A DNA stretch of 64,000 nucleotides from Candidatus Melainabacteria bacterium. GTDB taxonomy: Bacteria > Cyanobacteriota > Vampirovibrionia > Obscuribacterales > Obscuribacteraceae. Each line of letters begins with the position of its first letter. The stretch's first letter is position 1. The DNA is taken from the NCBI GenBank assembly GCA_027451745.1, contig DAIDIP010000010.1, positions 1 to 64,000 on the forward strand, read 5' to 3'. The notes beneath the pieces were generated by a model. The model was not told the origin of the DNA and ran no database searches. It was given only the letters and a program-made list of their open reading frames with translations. The position numbers and the translations under genes are program-made. Below, piece by piece: positions 27,827 through 35,058 of this stretch.

Positions 27827-28918
27827 ATGCGCGGACAAGTTCACGGGGAAGTGGGACACAACGGACACAAGACCAAGGTCCACGGTGCGCCTCAGGTCGT
27901 TACCACGGGGGGGAGGACGAATCGAGTGCCGGTTCGCACGCGGGTGGTGTTCCCAGGCGATCGCAACAACAAGAGCATCAAACCGCCTGCGCAAGCAGCT
28001 AAAGGAGGCAGCGGAGAGACGACGACACGACAAGACACGCTCCCAGTCGCCGCGACCAAGAGTTCCTACACCACGATGGTCGAGGCCGTCGCCGCCCTCT
28101 GGGTTCCGAAAGCGGCCGACGCAGCCGGCTGGAGGAGATTCGCCCAGTCCGTGCTGGGACTCCCGATCGTCGACTCCGGCTTCGTCGCCACCCTTCGTCT
28201 GCTGGTGGATCGGCTCAGGGCGAAGGGCTGGATGGTCGACCCTATGGCCATCCTCGCCTACCCATCTGGCGAGCCTCTGTCGGCGGAGCTGATGGTCAAG
28301 ATACTGGCGGCGGCCACAGGGATGGCGGCGCTCAGCGACGATCCCATTGGGCTCAAGGCAGAAGCGTCCAGGCTCAGCAGGGCTGTCAGAGCATTGAAGA
28401 CGCCTGAACCGGGCAAGCCTGGTCAGTGGAGCCGGTTCATCGAGTGCGTCTGCGCCCTGCCTCTCAATCCCGGTGGCTTCGTCGGGGTACTCAATTTGAT
28501 CCTCGACAAACTCCAATCTGGGAAGTGGACGATCGACCTGGAGTCCCTGCACGATTACCTGGCGGACAAGGGCGACAGGTCGGGAGAACTCCTTGTCTTG
28601 CTGCTGGAGGTAGCAACCGAAGAACAGCGAGCAGTGCGTCCGACGCGCGAGCGCACCCTCAAGAGGGGCACCGGACCCAAGCATTTCAGGCGCGCATTGT
28701 CGGACGACGAGGTGGACGCGTGTTCCACCACAGTTCACACCAACCGTAAGGAGAACCCGGTGAAGCGCAAAGCCCGAAACCGGGTCCCGCTTCCGGACGT
28801 GTCGAGTCATCGACGAGTGGCAGCAAGAACAAAGGCAACAACAGCCTCTGTCTTGGCGCAGCTTGACGAGGACGGAGGGGACCGGACGACGGCGTCCATC
28901 AATCAGGTCTCGGCGTAA
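27827..28918 (+). CDS. Duplicated-domain hypothetical protein (islet C, gene 2)
   Basis: A 363-residue protein from the ATG at 27827, with GAGG about 10 bases upstream; earlier in-frame ATGs run back into the tRNA. The body holds two copies of a roughly 65-residue unit: the first has WRRFAQSVLGLPIVDSGF, LRLLVDRLRAKGW and DPMAILAY, the second WSRFIECVCALPLNPGGF, LNLILDKLQSGKW and DLESLHDY, each followed by a helix (ELMVKILAAAT and ELLVLLLEVAT). N- and C-termini are basic and probably disordered. It is strongly GC-rich (43 of 60 bases G or C at 28081-28140). No family recognised. Flanked by two tRNA genes. Confidence 0.65.
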   Translation: MRGQVHGEVGHNGHKTKVHGAPQVVTTGGRTNRVPVRTRVVFPGDRNNKSIKPPAQAAKGGSGETTTRQDTLPVAATKSSYTTMVEAVAALWVPKAADAAGWRRFAQSVLGLPIVDSGFVATLRLLVDRLRAKGWMVDPMAILAYPSGEPLSAELMVKILAAATGMAALSDDPIGLKAEASRLSRAVRALKTPEPGKPGQWSRFIECVCALPLNPGGFVGVLNLILDKLQSGKWTIDLESLHDYLADKGDRSGELLVLLLEVATEEQRAVRPTRERTLKRGTGPKHFRRALSDDEVDACSTTVHTNRKENPVKRKARNRVPLPDVSSHRRVAARTKATTASVLAQLDEDGGDRTTASINQVSA

Positions 28919-28943
28919 CCAACACGCCAACAACAACAACCCA

Positions 28944-28968
28944 GGGGCGACATCAGTGATGTCGCCCC
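28944..28968 (+). terminator. 11-bp GC hairpin between islet C gene 2 and the split tRNA
   Basis: GGGGCGACATC pairs with GATGTCGCCCC around a 3-base loop. There is no following T-run; the tRNA begins 8 bases later. It may be a terminator or an RNA-processing hairpin. Confidence 0.6.
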
Positions 28969-28975
28969 GAACATG

Positions 28976-29107
28976 GAGCCCTTAGCTCAGCGGTAGAGCA
29001 CTCTTGTCCCTGGATAAGCAGAATTGTGGGCCGCGCCAAGCTAGCAATTCTCTGCTTAGAAGAGGGTCCAGCAAGAGAGGTCCGGAGTTCGAATCCTCGA
29101 GGGTTCC
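28976..29107 (+). tRNA. tRNA-like gene with ~60-nt hairpin insertion in the anticodon loop
   Basis: The acceptor GAGCCCT pairs fully with AGGGTTC, with T8-A9 and a GCTC/GAGC D-arm. The anticodon stem CTCTT pairs with AAGAG at 29073-29077, followed by variable loop AGGTC and T-arm CGGAG TTCGAAT CCTCG (one A-C mismatch). The anticodon loop is interrupted by about 60 nt (29010-29069) that folds on itself (AAGCAG...CTGCTT; CTGGA...TCCAG). GTCC occurs at both edges; joining there would give loop GTCCAGC. A G at -1 opposite C73 recalls tRNA-His, so amino-acid identity is unresolved. Far too short for a group I intron. Confidence 0.55.
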
Positions 29108-29181
29108 CTGGGAAAGCGCGTAACTCACAAAACCTGTATGGGACCAGGTTTCGGCGCGGCAATCCCAATTGGAGAAACCTT

Positions 29182-29406
29182 ATGAATACGAGTAGCGGCA
29201 TGATTTGGAGCGGCAGATTCAGATCCAGCGCACTCGCCGCAATTCTCACGTTCTCTTCTCGAACCTTCGGATATCCATCTCGCCCAAATTATCCAGACCA
29301 GCGTTTGGTGGGCGAGATGCAGCGGCGAAGCGCCAAACATAATCGCGCGAAGCTCTCGGCATACTATGTCAAGTCGAGCGACCGTCGCCATAAAACAATG
29401 AGGTGA
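29182..29406 (+). CDS. Small basic hypothetical protein (islet C, gene 3)
   Basis: A 74-residue protein; GGAG lies 7 bases before the ATG. It is rich in Arg, Ser and Lys (RRSAKHNRAKLSAYYVKSSDRRHKTMR at the C-terminus), without signal peptide or known motif. A small nucleic-acid-binding or structural peptide is possible but not shown. It lies downstream of the tRNA and upstream of a 15-bp terminator, with GC-rich codons like its islet neighbours. Confidence 0.45.
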   Translation: MNTSSGMIWSGRFRSSALAAILTFSSRTFGYPSRPNYPDQRLVGEMQRRSAKHNRAKLSAYYVKSSDRRHKTMR

Positions 29407-29501
29407 CGACGTCCGCGCCGGCTCTTTACTCCCCAAATCCGAGGAGAACAATTCTCGCGCGCCCCCCGGGCTGGCTTATCTCGGAAAGTTAAAGCGCCAT
29501 T

Positions 29502-29539
29502 ACGAGGCAGTGTTGACCTTTCGATCAACACTGCCTCGT
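29502..29539 (+). terminator. 15-bp terminator closing islet C
   Basis: ACGAGGCAGTGTTGA pairs perfectly with TCAACACTGCCTCGT, followed by GACTTTCTTTCCTT. It marks the return to AT-rich backbone sequence. Confidence 0.78.
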
Positions 29540-29729
29540 GACTTTCTTTCCTTATTCCACTTTGTATTTTCTGATGACCTTGTGAGACTCCCCCTATGCT
29601 AATTCATCTTTTTTGACTTTTAAATCTTTTTGACGCTTGATTTTGCCGTATACTTTCAAAGAAGAGAAAATTATTGTGTATATTGTGCGTGCTAAAATTT
29701 CTGCAAACCACTCCAGCAGGCAAATAACT

Positions 29730-30668
29730 ATGCAAGCAGTAGGCACCCTCAACGAAATCGTAAATAAAGTAGTCAAAGAAACTATTGAACAATTTGCCGA
29801 TACAAATTTGCAAGCCAGTGATTTGGCTGTTTCTTTAATAGACTTTACTAATCAAATAGGCTTAGAGCAGAGTCAAGGAAAGGCTAAACCAAGTATTAGC
29901 CTAGACACAATATCTATTGCCAACCATCGCGGGGAAGAGCCAATATTTCCTGCTAGTATTGTCAAACTTTTTTATTTGGCAGCCGTTCACAGATGGCTGG
30001 AAGACGGAAAACTAAAAGATACTGAAGAACTCAAACGTGCTTGTGCAGACATGATCATCGAGTCGTCAAATGATGCTACACATTATGTTTTAGATTTACT
30101 AACAGGCACTACAGCAGGACCTGAGCTGTCTGAGCAAGATATGGCGCAATGGGCAGAAAAACGCAATGCTGTTAATAAATATTTTCAGTCTCTTGGTTAT
30201 AAGAATATCAATGCCAATCAAAAAACGTGGGGAGATGGTCCATACGGGCGTGAACGGGTGTTTGTTGGCAAAGAAAAAGAAAATCGCAACAAGCTAACTA
30301 CCAATGCAGCAGCGCGCTTAATGGCTGAGATTGTCACTAGTCAATGCATCAACGAAAAAAGAAGCAAAGTAATGCTGGATCTTTTAGCACGTGATTTTAC
30401 TAAACCATCAGATGATGTTGATAATCAAGCTACAGGTTTTATGGGTGGCTGTTTGCCCAAAGGGTCCAAATTATGGTCTAAAGCTGGTTGGATGAGTACC
30501 GCAAGACACGATGCTGCTTATATAGAGTTGGAAAATGGTATTAAATTTATTCTTGTTGTTTTTGTTAGTAACCATGCTAGAGATTATTGGATATTGCCTA
30601 CAATCGCAAAAAAAACAATTCGTGCGTTAGAATTATTGCATGGTGTCCAACCGTGTAAGTTACGTTAA
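29730..30668 (+). CDS. Class A beta-lactamase-like serine hydrolase
   Basis: A 312-residue protein from the ATG at 29730. Penicillin-recognising signatures are present: the SxxK motif as Ser76-Ile-Val-Lys79 (FPASIVKLFYLAAVHRWLEDG), an SxN-like Ser113-Asn114-Asp115, and a KTG-like Lys251-Ala-Gly253. There is no signal peptide, so a cytoplasmic or atypically exported enzyme is likely; class A lactamases and DD-peptidases are normally exported. With the NlpC/P60 gene 33 bases downstream it may act in peptidoglycan fragment turnover. True beta-lactamase activity is not implied. Confidence 0.75.
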   Translation: MQAVGTLNEIVNKVVKETIEQFADTNLQASDLAVSLIDFTNQIGLEQSQGKAKPSISLDTISIANHRGEEPIFPASIVKLFYLAAVHRWLEDGKLKDTEELKRACADMIIESSNDATHYVLDLLTGTTAGPELSEQDMAQWAEKRNAVNKYFQSLGYKNINANQKTWGDGPYGRERVFVGKEKENRNKLTTNAAARLMAEIVTSQCINEKRSKVMLDLLARDFTKPSDDVDNQATGFMGGCLPKGSKLWSKAGWMSTARHDAAYIELENGIKFILVVFVSNHARDYWILPTIAKKTIRALELLHGVQPCKLR

Positions 30669-30701
30669 AATGCTTGATTTAAGTATAATTTTGGTTTGTT
30701 A

Positions 30702-31610
30702 ATGAGTGAATATTTTGTCGTTAAAAATGTAGCAAACATGATGAAGAAAGCGGATCCAGATTCGGCGCTAGATTCACAAGCAATTGCTGGCACAATTGTT
30801 CACGCAGAAAAAACAGAAAATGATTATTGTTATGTACAAACGCCTGACTTGTATCATGGTTGGATTGCAAAATCACGACTAACAGAGGTTTGGGATCGTT
30901 CTGCTTATGAGACTATTTGCATAAAAACTTTATTTGCTCAAGTTTTTTCAAAACCTGATGAAAACTCGTCTTTGCTTACTAAATTGGTTATTGGTACACG
31001 TCTAGCAAAAACTAATAATGACGTTGATCCATTTGTTGAAATAATATTGCCAGACAAACAAAAAGCTTATGTGCATAAGAACTGTATTTCTTTGTGGTCC
31101 AAAACATTTGCCAATGAATCTATTTTTGAAGAAAAATGGTTGGCAAGCAACAGTGATGAACGCACACAAATGATTGCCAAATTAGGCAAACGAGCTGTAG
31201 ATCTGGCTAAGCACTTAATGGGCACTCCATATTTATGGGGCGGCAGTTCGCCTTTTGGTATGGATTGTTCAGGAATGACACAGCTTACCTACAGACTAAA
31301 TGGTGTGCAATTATTGCGTGATTCTTATTTGCAATGGGACGATAAACGCTTCGTTAAGATTGCCGAAGGAAAAGCGTTAGATGAAGCAGAGCTGCAAGCC
31401 GGAGACATAGTAGTGTTTGACATCAAACAAACAGGGAAAGTAGATCATATAGGTATCGCATGTGGTGATGGTACTTTTATACAAACGCGTGGTGAAATGA
31501 AAGACAGTGGCGTAGTGATTGACCGCTGCTCAGATTTATACTACAAACGAGCATATACAGGCGCAGCCCGGCTCTCAGAACTTGCTGTTATCGATATAAG
31601 CCATGCTTAG
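30702..31610 (+). CDS. NlpC/P60 peptidase with SH3-like domains
   Basis: A 302-residue protein from the ATG at 30702. Residues 1-135 hold two SH3b-like beta domains, and residues 160-300 are an NlpC/P60 papain-like domain with Cys189 in MDCSGMTQL, His249 in KVDHIGIACGDGTFI, and the PYLWGG motif. The architecture matches YkfC-type gamma-D-glutamyl-L-diamino acid endopeptidases that recycle muropeptides in the cytoplasm, and there is no signal peptide. It lies directly after the lactamase-like gene, so the two probably form a cell-wall recycling pair. Confidence 0.85.
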   Translation: MSEYFVVKNVANMMKKADPDSALDSQAIAGTIVHAEKTENDYCYVQTPDLYHGWIAKSRLTEVWDRSAYETICIKTLFAQVFSKPDENSSLLTKLVIGTRLAKTNNDVDPFVEIILPDKQKAYVHKNCISLWSKTFANESIFEEKWLASNSDERTQMIAKLGKRAVDLAKHLMGTPYLWGGSSPFGMDCSGMTQLTYRLNGVQLLRDSYLQWDDKRFVKIAEGKALDEAELQAGDIVVFDIKQTGKVDHIGIACGDGTFIQTRGEMKDSGVVIDRCSDLYYKRAYTGAARLSELAVIDISHA

Positions 31611-31693
31611 GCAATTGGCATTGCTTGCATTTGCACAGACAGCAACAAAAAAGCCAAACAAAGATTGTAAGTGACTGTCAAAAACTGTATTTA

Positions 31694-31740
31694 AGTCTAC
31701 CTGCCACGGTATTTATGAAATATATTGTGGCAGGTAGACT
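31694..31740 (-). terminator. 14-bp terminator of islet D
   Basis: AGTCTACCTGCCAC pairs perfectly with GTGGCAGGTAGACT. It sits directly against the stop codon (31743) of the minus-strand islet gene, and an A/T-rich tail (AAATACAGTTTTTGACAG on the minus strand) follows. It is symmetrical enough to stop the NlpC/P60 transcript from the other side as well. Confidence 0.7.
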
Positions 31741-31742
31741 CA

Positions 31743-32345
31743 TCAATTATTAGCGGCATCGCTCACAAGATCGATGTAACAGTCTGGTGCGCAAGGGGTA
31801 TGCAGAACCCAAAACTCGCCCCTGGTTGGCTTCCCGTTGACTTTGGCATGTTCAATCCTCTGGATTTCGGCTTCAGATCCAGGCAGGAACATCGTCAAGT
31901 ACCAAAGAATTCCTTGCGACCTGAGTTGGCAAAAACGGTATGCCGGAGGGACCGTTTTTGGAATTCGCTCTTTAAAGGCCAGATTAAGTGCCAGCGGCTT
32001 TTCGCTGCTATAGAGCACTTGAACGGGCTGAAAGAGCCAGCTAGGCAATTCGGTGCAGTTTGCTTCAGCCTGCATGCTTGTACCAATGTGTTTACTGAGC
32101 AGGAGAACAAGCATTGGTGGCAGGTTTTCTGGCGGGGCTGGAACTCTCCAACCAGCCTCCCAGAGTTCGGCACTGGCTGGTTCGTTGAGCTGAAGCCAGT
32201 GGTAAAGAGTATCACGACTTTGCGCTGTGAGCATAAAGCGTGCGGGCAATCTTGAATTGAGAACGGCATAATCTTTCGCTGACACAGACGCATCACTGCT
32301 CGTATCAGCAGCCTCGTTGCCAGCAATAGGAAGATCTGGTTTCAT
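31743..32345 (-). CDS. Hypothetical protein (islet D)
   Basis: A 200-residue protein with a clear AAGGAG site before its ATG. The N-terminus (1-25) is acidic and probably disordered; the rest looks globular, with Trp/Leu/Pro-rich segments (LYHWLQLNEPASAELWEAGWRVP, ENLPPMLVLLLSKHIG). There is no signal peptide or known motif. The codon use is GC-rich, unlike the AT-rich NlpC/P60 and larE genes on either side. A single-gene unit with terminator and an upstream TAGCGC repeat 270 bases away. Confidence 0.6.
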   Translation of the reverse strand: MKPDLPIAGNEAADTSSDASVSAKDYAVLNSRLPARFMLTAQSRDTLYHWLQLNEPASAELWEAGWRVPAPPENLPPMLVLLLSKHIGTSMQAEANCTELPSWLFQPVQVLYSSEKPLALNLAFKERIPKTVPPAYRFCQLRSQGILWYLTMFLPGSEAEIQRIEHAKVNGKPTRGEFWVLHTPCAPDCYIDLVSDAANN

Positions 32346-32684
32346 CGCTGCTCTCCTTGTTACGCCAACACGGTACCAACCGCGATGGCTAGTGCCGAAG
32401 AAACGAGGAAATAAATCCAGATGAGGCTAAAAAACTCCCAAAACAATAAAGAGAAAACATCTAATATCTACATGGCTTACGGTAATGAGATCAAGTATTA
32501 GTTTTTTGGAGACACTTTGCCGAATGGCACTAAGTGGAAGACAATGGCGATATATAACCTTATCAACACATTTAAATACTTGTTAATCAAGTATATTAAT
32601 TTATTGAGTAATGCTTGCGCTAAGCGCGCTAACGCTTGATTTCTTCGTGCTGAATCTATTTTAAAAATGTCCTAAAATAAGGTT
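32346..32684. other. Non-coding spacer of islet D
   Basis: No gene seen. AT-rich; it holds the islet promoter region (minus strand), the TAGCGC-type repeat near 32613, and, near 32660-32684, the start region of larE. Confidence 0.5.
32613..32635. repeat. TAGCGC-type short palindrome, copy 4
   Basis: GCTTGCGCTAAGCGCGCTAACGC: overlapping inverted copies of GCGCTAA/TTAGCGC. It lies about 270 bases upstream of the islet D start. Confidence 0.6.
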
Positions 32685-33509
32685 ATGGATTTAAACGTAT
32701 TAAACGAAAAAGAATCTCTTTTGCGCAGTCAGTTGCGTTCTCTTGGAAGTATTGTGATTGCTTACTCCGGTGGTGTTGATAGTTCGTTGCTGTCATATTA
32801 TGCGCGCCTGGAATTGGCAGACAAGGCTGTGATTGTTATTGCTATATCCCCCAGTTTGGCAGAGGATGAACTTAGATTTGCTCGGCAACAAGGCTGGCAA
32901 TTCAATTGGCATGTAATTGAAATCAAAACAGATGAAGTTGAAAAAGCTGAGTATAAAGTCAACAATGAGATGCGCTGTTATTTTTGTAAAACAGAGCTGT
33001 TTAATTGTATGAAAAAAATAGCACAAGAAACAAACATAGCTTATTTGGCTTACGGGGCTAATCTTGATGACATAGCTGACTTTAGACCTGGACATCAAGC
33101 AGCAGCTGAATTCAAAGTTTTGAGTCCATTGCAAACCGCTGGACTAAGCAAAGAAGAAATTCGTTTTCTTGCCCAACAGGCTGGGTTGCCTAGTTGGGAT
33201 AGGCCGCAAGCAGCTTGCTTGTCTTCGCGTTTTCCTACTTTTACACCAATTACCGTAGCGAAACTATCACAAGTAGATAAGGCTGAATCCATAGTAAAAG
33301 AATTTGGTGTAAAACAAGTCAGAGTGCGTCATTATGAAGATGTAGCCAAAATTGAAATTGGTCAGGACGAACTTGCTCTATTTTTAGCTAATCCAAATAA
33401 TGAGCTTAGAGTAAAAACAAAATTGCAAGAATTAGGTTACAAACAAATCATAGTAGAGCCAGAAGGATACAAACAGGGATCAGCAAATATAATTAGACAA
33501 TCTAACTGA
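32685..33509 (+). CDS. larE: LarE-type sacrificial sulfur transferase
   Basis: A 274-residue PP-loop ATPase with SGGVDSS at 28-34. LarE supplies sulfur to the nickel-pincer cofactor of lactate racemase from its own cysteine; Cys178 in PQAACLSSRFP lies where the sacrificial cysteine is expected. An additional CYFCK pair (98, 101) is present. Followed 62 bases later by larB. No larC or larA is visible in the window, so the pathway would have to be completed elsewhere in the genome. Confidence 0.88.
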   Translation: MDLNVLNEKESLLRSQLRSLGSIVIAYSGGVDSSLLSYYARLELADKAVIVIAISPSLAEDELRFARQQGWQFNWHVIEIKTDEVEKAEYKVNNEMRCYFCKTELFNCMKKIAQETNIAYLAYGANLDDIADFRPGHQAAAEFKVLSPLQTAGLSKEEIRFLAQQAGLPSWDRPQAACLSSRFPTFTPITVAKLSQVDKAESIVKEFGVKQVRVRHYEDVAKIEIGQDELALFLANPNNELRVKTKLQELGYKQIIVEPEGYKQGSANIIRQSN

Positions 33510-33571
33510 TCATTCCGTATCGAAATACGCAGCAAACACCCATCATTTGTGCTTACAACCAGGTAAAAACA

Positions 33572-34333
33572 TTGGATAAAGATAAAGTAGTAAAACTATT
33601 AACACAGCTTTCTCAAGGTGATGCAAGCGTTGAAACTGTTTATAGTGAAATGCAACATCTGCCTTTCAAAGATTTGGATTTTGCTCGAGTAGATACTCAT
33701 AGGGCGCTAAGACAAGGATTTCCAGAAGTTATATTTTGCCTCGGCAAAACACCAGAACAGATAATAGCTATAGCCCTAGAGCTGACCAAAAATCATAATA
33801 TTATTATTGGCACCAAATGTAGTGCAGAACAAGCAAAGTTTATAAAAGAAAAAATGCCAGAAGTAAGTTATTTCGCTCAAGGCAATATTTTGTTCTGGGG
33901 AGAATTGGCTGGCAAACCAAAGTTAGATTTTACAGTCAGTATAGTAACAGCAGGAACAGCTGATCTACCTGTTGCTGAAGAAGCAAGTATTTATTTGCAG
34001 GCAGCAGGAGTTGCTGTCAAAAGACAAAATGACATTGGCATAGCTGGATTGCATCGTCTAATTAATGTTTTGCCACAACTTAAAGACTGCTCTGTGTGTA
34101 TTGTTGTGGCTGGCATGGATGGAGCATTACCAGGCGTTGTGGCTGGTTTGCTTGCCATACCAGTCATCGCTGTGCCAACATCGGTTGGTTATGGCGCCAG
34201 TTTTTCTGGTGTTACACCATTACTTACTATGCTTAATAGCTGCGCATCTGGAGTTACTGTAGTAAATATAGACAATGGCTTTGGAGCAGCAGCAGCAGCT
34301 CTGCGTATCATGCAAATCATGCATAAAAAGTAA
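33572..34333 (+). CDS. larB: LarB-type nickel-pincer cofactor synthase (PurE-like)
   Basis: A 253-residue protein from a TTG start at 33572, with CCAGG about 10 bases upstream; no ATG suits the family N-terminus. The N-terminal helical part (LTQLSQGDASVE) precedes a PurE/AIR-carboxylase fold with TAGTADLPVAEEA, VAGMDGALPGVVAGLL and VPTSVGYGASFSG. LarB carboxylates and hydrolyses nicotinate adenine dinucleotide, the first step of the cofactor. It is paired with larE. Its stop lies 9 bases from the convergent khpA stop. Confidence 0.88.
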   Translation: MDKDKVVKLLTQLSQGDASVETVYSEMQHLPFKDLDFARVDTHRALRQGFPEVIFCLGKTPEQIIAIALELTKNHNIIIGTKCSAEQAKFIKEKMPEVSYFAQGNILFWGELAGKPKLDFTVSIVTAGTADLPVAEEASIYLQAAGVAVKRQNDIGIAGLHRLINVLPQLKDCSVCIVVAGMDGALPGVVAGLLAIPVIAVPTSVGYGASFSGVTPLLTMLNSCASGVTVVNIDNGFGAAAAALRIMQIMHKK

Positions 34334-34341
34334 AAGGCGAA

Positions 34342-34683
34342 TTAAGCAATTTCAATATCAATACGTTTATCGTAGCGACTAGCAGCAGCACGAATGAGTG
34401 TGCGCAATGCTGATATTGTGCGTCCATCTTTGCCAATTAAACGTCCGGTAACAGATGGGTCACAAGTTACAGTCACTCGGCTACGTCCTGGATGTACTTC
34501 TTCTCTTTCGAAATGGAGAGTACCCATGTCATTATCACGGGCAAGTACTCTAAAAATGTATTCGGCCAATTCTTCAGGCGCAGTCGAGTTGCTTAACTCG
34601 CTTTGGCCGTAGTTTGACCAGCGGCGTCTTTTCTTAAAAGGCTGGCCACCATGTCGCTTAGTTGTGCTCCGGTTTTCGTCCAT
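34342..34683 (-). CDS. khpA: KhpA-type KH-domain RNA-binding protein, extended
   Basis: A 113-residue protein; the C-terminal 75 residues are a single KH domain with the GRLIGKDGRTI loop (GxxG), the usual KhpA length. The additional N-terminus (about 35 residues, very basic: KRHGGQPFKKRRRW) is encoded almost wholly inside the 3' end of rpsP in another frame. No start codon lies between the rpsP stop and the domain, so the overlap of about 90 bases seems real. KhpA with KhpB binds RNA and affects cell division and translation; the rpsP-khpA order is widely conserved. Confidence 0.82.
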   Translation of the reverse strand: MDENRSTTKRHGGQPFKKRRRWSNYGQSELSNSTAPEELAEYIFRVLARDNDMGTLHFEREEVHPGRSRVTVTCDPSVTGRLIGKDGRTISALRTLIRAAASRYDKRIDIEIA

Positions 34684-34847
34684 TTTTCCACAGCTTCTCT
34701 GTTGACTTTGAGTTCTTTTGTCTTAGGGTTGTAATAGCCAAGTTCTTCGATTGGCATACCATCGCGGCGTTTGCGATTATCAACAGCTACTATTCTATAA
34801 TGTGGTGCTTTAGGAGCGCCGGCTCTTTTTAATCTGATTTTAACCAC
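34593..34847 (-). CDS. rpsP: 30S ribosomal protein S16
   Basis: 84 residues from a GTG at 34847 with AAGGAA 8 bases upstream; this gives the family start VKIRLKRAGAPKAPHYRIVAVDNRKRRDG, and an upstream frame extension has no similarity. The LGYYNPKT and EAVEKWTKTGAQLSDMVASLL segments are typical of S16. Length is normal. Followed by overlapping khpA. In many bacteria this pair follows ffh; here ffh lies 5 kb upstream, beyond a large inserted gene. Confidence 0.95.
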   Translation of the reverse strand: MVKIRLKRAGAPKAPHYRIVAVDNRKRRDGMPIEELGYYNPKTKELKVNREAVEKWTKTGAQLSDMVASLLRKDAAGQTTAKAS

Positions 34848-35058
34848 AAGAAATTCCTTATTTATATCTGTCACTGCCTGCAACATGCGTCAAAGGCAGC
34901 AGAGCGCAATAAACATAAGTTCATTGCAAGAGAGATTTATTTTAGCAGCCATTTGGCTACCGGCTGCTGCGAGCTATTAATTCTTAATAGAAATTGTCTT
35001 AGTTGTTGCTGGATGCAAAGAGACAGGGATGCCCAACAGCAGGAAGATTGATTTTTGT

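Noticed and set aside
27806-28939. Long minus-strand open frame (377 codons) opposite the islet C gene
   Set aside because: Explained by the GC-rich codons of the plus-strand gene, which has the ribosome site, internal repeat and terminator; the antisense frame is Arg/His/Cys-rich and low in protein-like pattern.
29577-29600. Eighth TCTCACA operator
   Set aside because: Only one TCTCACA core is present, without a second core 11 bases away, and it faces away from the lactamase-like gene.
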